Positions 60,865-64,000 of a DNA stretch of 64,000 nt are shown here, piece by piece. Positions within the stretch are counted from its first letter, which is position 1; each line of letters begins with the position of its first letter. The notes under the pieces were generated by a model that worked only from the letters and a program-made list of their open reading frames with translations, searched no databases and was not told where the DNA came from. The stretch spans positions 1 to 64,000 of the forward strand of contig CAUEEP010000077.1 in NCBI GenBank assembly GCA_958450365.1. Direction: 5' to 3'. Origin of the DNA: Mesorhabditis belari. Its lineage: Eukaryota > Nematoda > Chromadorea > Rhabditida > Rhabditidae. The position numbers and the translations under genes were made by a program.

Positions 60865-61021
60865 TCACAAACATTTGATACTTTACAGTTATATCAAGCT
60901 CAGACTGGCACAATTCTATCTCACAATTCTATTCTATTAGGTGTGTGTGAAAAAAGTAGTCCACGTTTTTTATTTTTATTTTGTATAAATAAATATATCT
61001 AAACAATTTTTAATTTTTTGT

Positions 61022-61963
61022 AAACGATATATATGTCGTAGCCGATTATGAATGAAATTTGACGATTATGAATGAAATTTTTTGACAAATCTTTCTAGTA
61101 GAGCAACCCTTTAATGTATGAGGACAATATTATATCATCTTGTAGCGAATTCAATTCTGCGTCGATTGGTACCAAATTTGTGAGTTTAGGTTAAAAATTG
61201 CCGGCGCTACAACGTTTCATTCAAAATCGGCGGGACCCCCGTAGCCGATTATGCATTTCAGCCGATTATGAATGAGTGGGCCTAGAAGCGTCCAACCATC
61301 AAGTATTTAGTATCATTCAACGCAGAATCATTGATAATTATGTTAAATTTTTGAAATTAGCAAGATTTGGTGAAAAGAAAAAAAAATTAGAGCAAAAAAA
61401 ACTGTTTGCTCAAGAGAAAACTTTGAGGCCTTTAGAAGCAGCTCTAGAAGGAGCTTTAGAAGCAGCTCTAGAAGCTCTAGAAGCAGCTCTAGAAGCTCTA
61501 GAAGCTCTAGAAGCTTTAGAAGCAGCTCTAGAAGCTTTAGAAGCAGCTCTAGAAGCTCTAGAAGCAGCTCTAGAAGCTCTAGAAGCAGCTCTAGAAGCTC
61601 TAGAAGCAGCTCTAGAAGCTCTAGAAGCTCTAGAAGCAGCTCTAGAAGCTCTAGAAGCTTTAGAAGCAGCTCTAGAAGCTCTAGAAGCTTTAGAAGCAGC
61701 TCTAGAAGCTCTAAAAGCTTTAGAAACAGCTCTAGAAGCTAGAAGAAAAAAAAATTAGAGCAAAAAACTGTTTGTTCAAGAGAAAACTTTGAAGACCCAT
61801 AATTTGTGTTCATTTCATCAAATCTTGCTAATTTCAAAAATTTAACATAATTATCAATGATTCTGCGTTGAATGATACTAAATACTTGATGGTTGGACGC
61901 TCCTAGACCCACTCATTCATAATCGGCTGAAATTCATAATCGGCTACGACATATATATCGTTT
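61022..61963. mobile_element. Foldback element nested in the mariner
   Basis: Ends AAACGATATATATGTCGTAG and, inverted, the same; arms about 400 bp. The loop is a CTCTAGAAGCAG/CTCTAGAAG array (61436-61742), which explains the long ALEALEA open frame. Confidence 0.9.
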
Positions 61964-62046
61964 AAAAGCTTATTTTTTCCTCTTTCGAATGATATATTTA
62001 TTTTTTTAAAAGGACGACAATAAACTACTTTCATTTTAGTTTGAAA

Positions 62047-62990
62047 ATGGTATACACAAGTATCGTTATTCGGTCAAATTTGCTTTATGAGTTCAAAAAT
62101 GGGTTGAAAGCTGCGGAGGCTGCACGTCGAATTCGGAATGCGTTTGGCGAAAACGCCGTTACTGATGATACCGCTAGGTTTTGGTTCCAACGATTCAAAG
62201 GTGGTAATGAAAGCCTAGACGATGAACGACGTGGCGGTCGTCCTGAGACCTGTTCGGATAACCAAATAAGACGCTGTCTTCTCGAAAACCCTCGTTCAAC
62301 CTCTTCAGAAATAGAAAAACTGTATTGGAACCGTAATGGATCAAAAAAAGAACCGTATTGGAACCGTATTGGAACCATATTGGAACCGTATTGGAACCGT
62401 ATTGGAATCGTATTGGAACCGTATTAGAACCATATTAGAACCGTATTGGAATCGTATTGGAATCGTATTAGAATCGTATTGGAACCGTATTGGAACCATA
62501 TTAGAACCGTATTGGAATCGTATTGGAATCGTATTAGAATCGTATTGGAACCGTATTAGAACCATATTAGAACCGTATTGGAATCGTATTGGAACCGTAT
62601 TAGAATCGTATTGGAACCGTATTAGAACCATATTAGAACCGTATTGGAATCGTATTGGAACCGTATTAGAATCGTATTGGAACCGTATTAGAACCATATT
62701 AGAACCGTATTAGAATCGTATTGGAACCGTATTGGAATCGTATTGGAACCGTATTAGAACCATATTAGAACCGTATTGGAACCGTATTGGAATCGTATTG
62801 GAACCGTATTAGAACCATATTAGAACCGTATTGGAACCGTATTGGAATCGTATTGGAACCGTATTGGAACCATATTGAAACCGTATTGGAACCGTATTAA
62901 AGAAAATTAAATTGTGATGGGTCAACCGTAAGGAAACGCTTGAATGCCATGAATTTTATCAAAAAGTTGGACAAATGGATACCGCATAAA
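62047..62990 (+). pseudogene. Mariner transposase DNA-binding region split by a satellite
   Basis: 62047-62325 encodes LLYEFKNGLKAAEAARRIRN, FWFQRFKGGNESLDDERRGG and RRCLLENPRSTSSEIE, the first HTH of mariner. After 580 bp of satellite the frame fragments resume with NCDGSTVRKRLNAMNFIKK and LDKWIPHKR then a stop. No catalytic domain remains. Confidence 0.85.
62325..62905. repeat. 11-bp satellite ATTGGAACCGT, copy 4
   Basis: About 53 units of ATTGGAACCGT with ATTAGAACC and ATTGGAATCGT variants, without the GATC spacer. It lies exactly between two parts of a mariner coding region. Confidence 0.95.
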
Positions 62991-63027
62991 CGTTAAAAAC
63001 GTGGATTACTTTTTCACACACCTAATA

Positions 63028-64000
63028 CATTCTATATCCCTTCCTAGTTTAATGTCTGTACTCCAATTTTCGTTTGAACTACTGCATTGTCTAAAAAAAA
63101 GCTTATTATTAATTATATGATTTGCATTTAGATGGTGTTCAAGAGTTTTCTTCGAATCAAAATTCCGGGTATCAAATCTGGCTAATCGGTTGATAAATGA
63201 GGGGGAAAATGTTCAACCTTCACTAAAATGAACCCTGATAGACTTGTGCCGGAAACTAATAGATGTAAGAACCAGGCTTGCCTGCTTGAGATTGGTCAAA
63301 GTTTCAAATTTCTAGGCTAGACTAGGCCAGGGTGCTTCAAAGGCAATTCCATTCCAAGACTTATGGCATTCCAAGCCATAAGCCCAATAAGTAAGTCCAT
63401 AAGTTCCAACTATAAGTCCAATGTTCATCTAGAAGTCCAAGTCTTGGTCTGGCTTCTGGTCTGCCTAATTTGGCTTGACTTTAATATAGGCTTGGTCCAG
63501 AAAAAGTCTTTAGACTCACCAGAAGCAGGACTAGGTCTGACTGCTGGCCTATTTTGAACTGGACTGTATGTGTCTGATCTTGGATTTGATTCGAAAAAAC
63601 CAAATAGAGCGGGAGTTAAAAACCAAACCAAATTGGGAGGCAAAGAGCGTGTTCACAGTCAGAAAAAGTGGTTTTCAAATAGCTGTGTAAATGAAAATCG
63701 ACTCTTACCATCAACATTACCTCTTACCATGCTTATATCAATACTTTTATGCATAGTGCGCTTTATAAAAGCTATTGGGTTGTCCAGTTATGGATGCGCG
63801 TTTTTACTATTTTGTGAATTTCTCGAGATGTCTCTCAAGATCCAGGATGGTGGATCAATCTCTCATATACATCGAACAGATGTATACGAGTGTTATATAT
63901 CATTCGAAAGCTGAAGATCTCCTCTACATTTTGATATAAAAAGCTTTGGAATTTGTTCAGCTTTTGGGGCAAATTGATGGGGGGTAATCAAAACAGCGCC
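63028..64000. other. No gene seen
   Basis: Degenerate CTTGGTCTGGCTTCTGGTC-type repeats lie at 63425-63560. The open frame 63570-63914 (+) has no family features. Bases 63888-63945 (ATATCATTCGAAAGCTGAAG, then TTGATATAAAAAGC) resemble the arms of the foldback at 13223-14155, so another copy may start here and run off the window. Confidence 0.4.

Larger units (their letters stand above)
60937..63027. mobile_element. Composite mariner-derived element
   Basis: Ends TTAGGTGTGTGTGAAAAAAG and, inverted, TTAGGTGTGTGAAAAAGTAA, with TA at the right. Contents in order: a nested foldback (61022-61963), the start of a mariner transposase, a satellite inside it, and the second-HTH fragment. It has no catalytic domain. 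Confidence 0.85.

Noticed and set aside
61276..61758. 160-codon ALEALEA coiled-coil-like protein
   Set aside because: It is a 9/12-bp tandem array in the loop of a foldback element; the frame starts and ends in the arms.

Overview
The window is nuclear DNA of a nematode-like animal. The evidence is many short introns with GT donors and TTTCAG/TTTTAG acceptors, splice-acceptor motifs directly in front of start codons (as in SL trans-splicing), Tc1, mariner, pogo and hAT elements, a worm-type chemoreceptor fragment, and an inositol monophosphatase gene. No species is assigned. Real exons are a few per cent of the window. Most of the rest is private minisatellites, foldback elements and transposon relics, and the longest open frames are artefacts of tandem arrays.

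Layout. (1) 1-5.7 kb: a large foldback whose arms are tandem units, then minisatellites; no gene seen. (2) 5754-7360 (+): a four-exon gene for a small secreted His-rich protein. Its stop codon is made by the first bases of a hAT-like MITE (7358-7782, 8-bp target duplication). (3) 7.8-13 kb: a pogo-type MITE, a foldback, and a broken Tc1 transposase whose helix-turn-helix region is tandemly repeated four times. (4) 13071-18112 (+): an 18-exon gene whose 518-residue product looks like TAF1A of the RNA polymerase I factor SL1. (5) 19063-22956 (+): inositol monophosphatase (ttx-7-like) with two phase-matched, mutually exclusive versions of one exon. (6) 51118-23229 (-): a 25-exon ionotropic glutamate receptor gene, 28 kb long for a 2.4-kb CDS, convergent with ttx-7. 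I joined it exon by exon. All 24 junctions keep phase and give 806 residues with amino-terminal domain, S1, M1, pore loop, M3, S2 and M4. Most of its larger introns hold their own minisatellite or transposon. (7) 52274-56058: a 3.8-kb palindrome with about 1.5-kb nearly identical arms. Each arm carries an intact three-exon gene for a 59-residue secreted six-cysteine peptide, and the right arm ends inside the last exon of a chemoreceptor-like gene (56804-55842, -). (8) 56.8-64 kb: a mariner fragment attached to a 2.45-kb satellite, several MITEs, and a mariner-derived composite element carrying a foldback and the same 11-bp satellite; no intact gene seen.

Two themes recur. An 11-bp GGTTCCAATAC-type satellite occurs at four places, each time inside another repeat or beside transposase sequence. 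For three of them a satellite-free version of the same site is present in the window. Separately, tandem expansions begin inside the DNA-binding (helix-turn-helix) part of transposase genes in at least three unrelated copies. All exon joins are inferred by eye from splice signals, phase and family resemblance; no alignment or RNA data were available.
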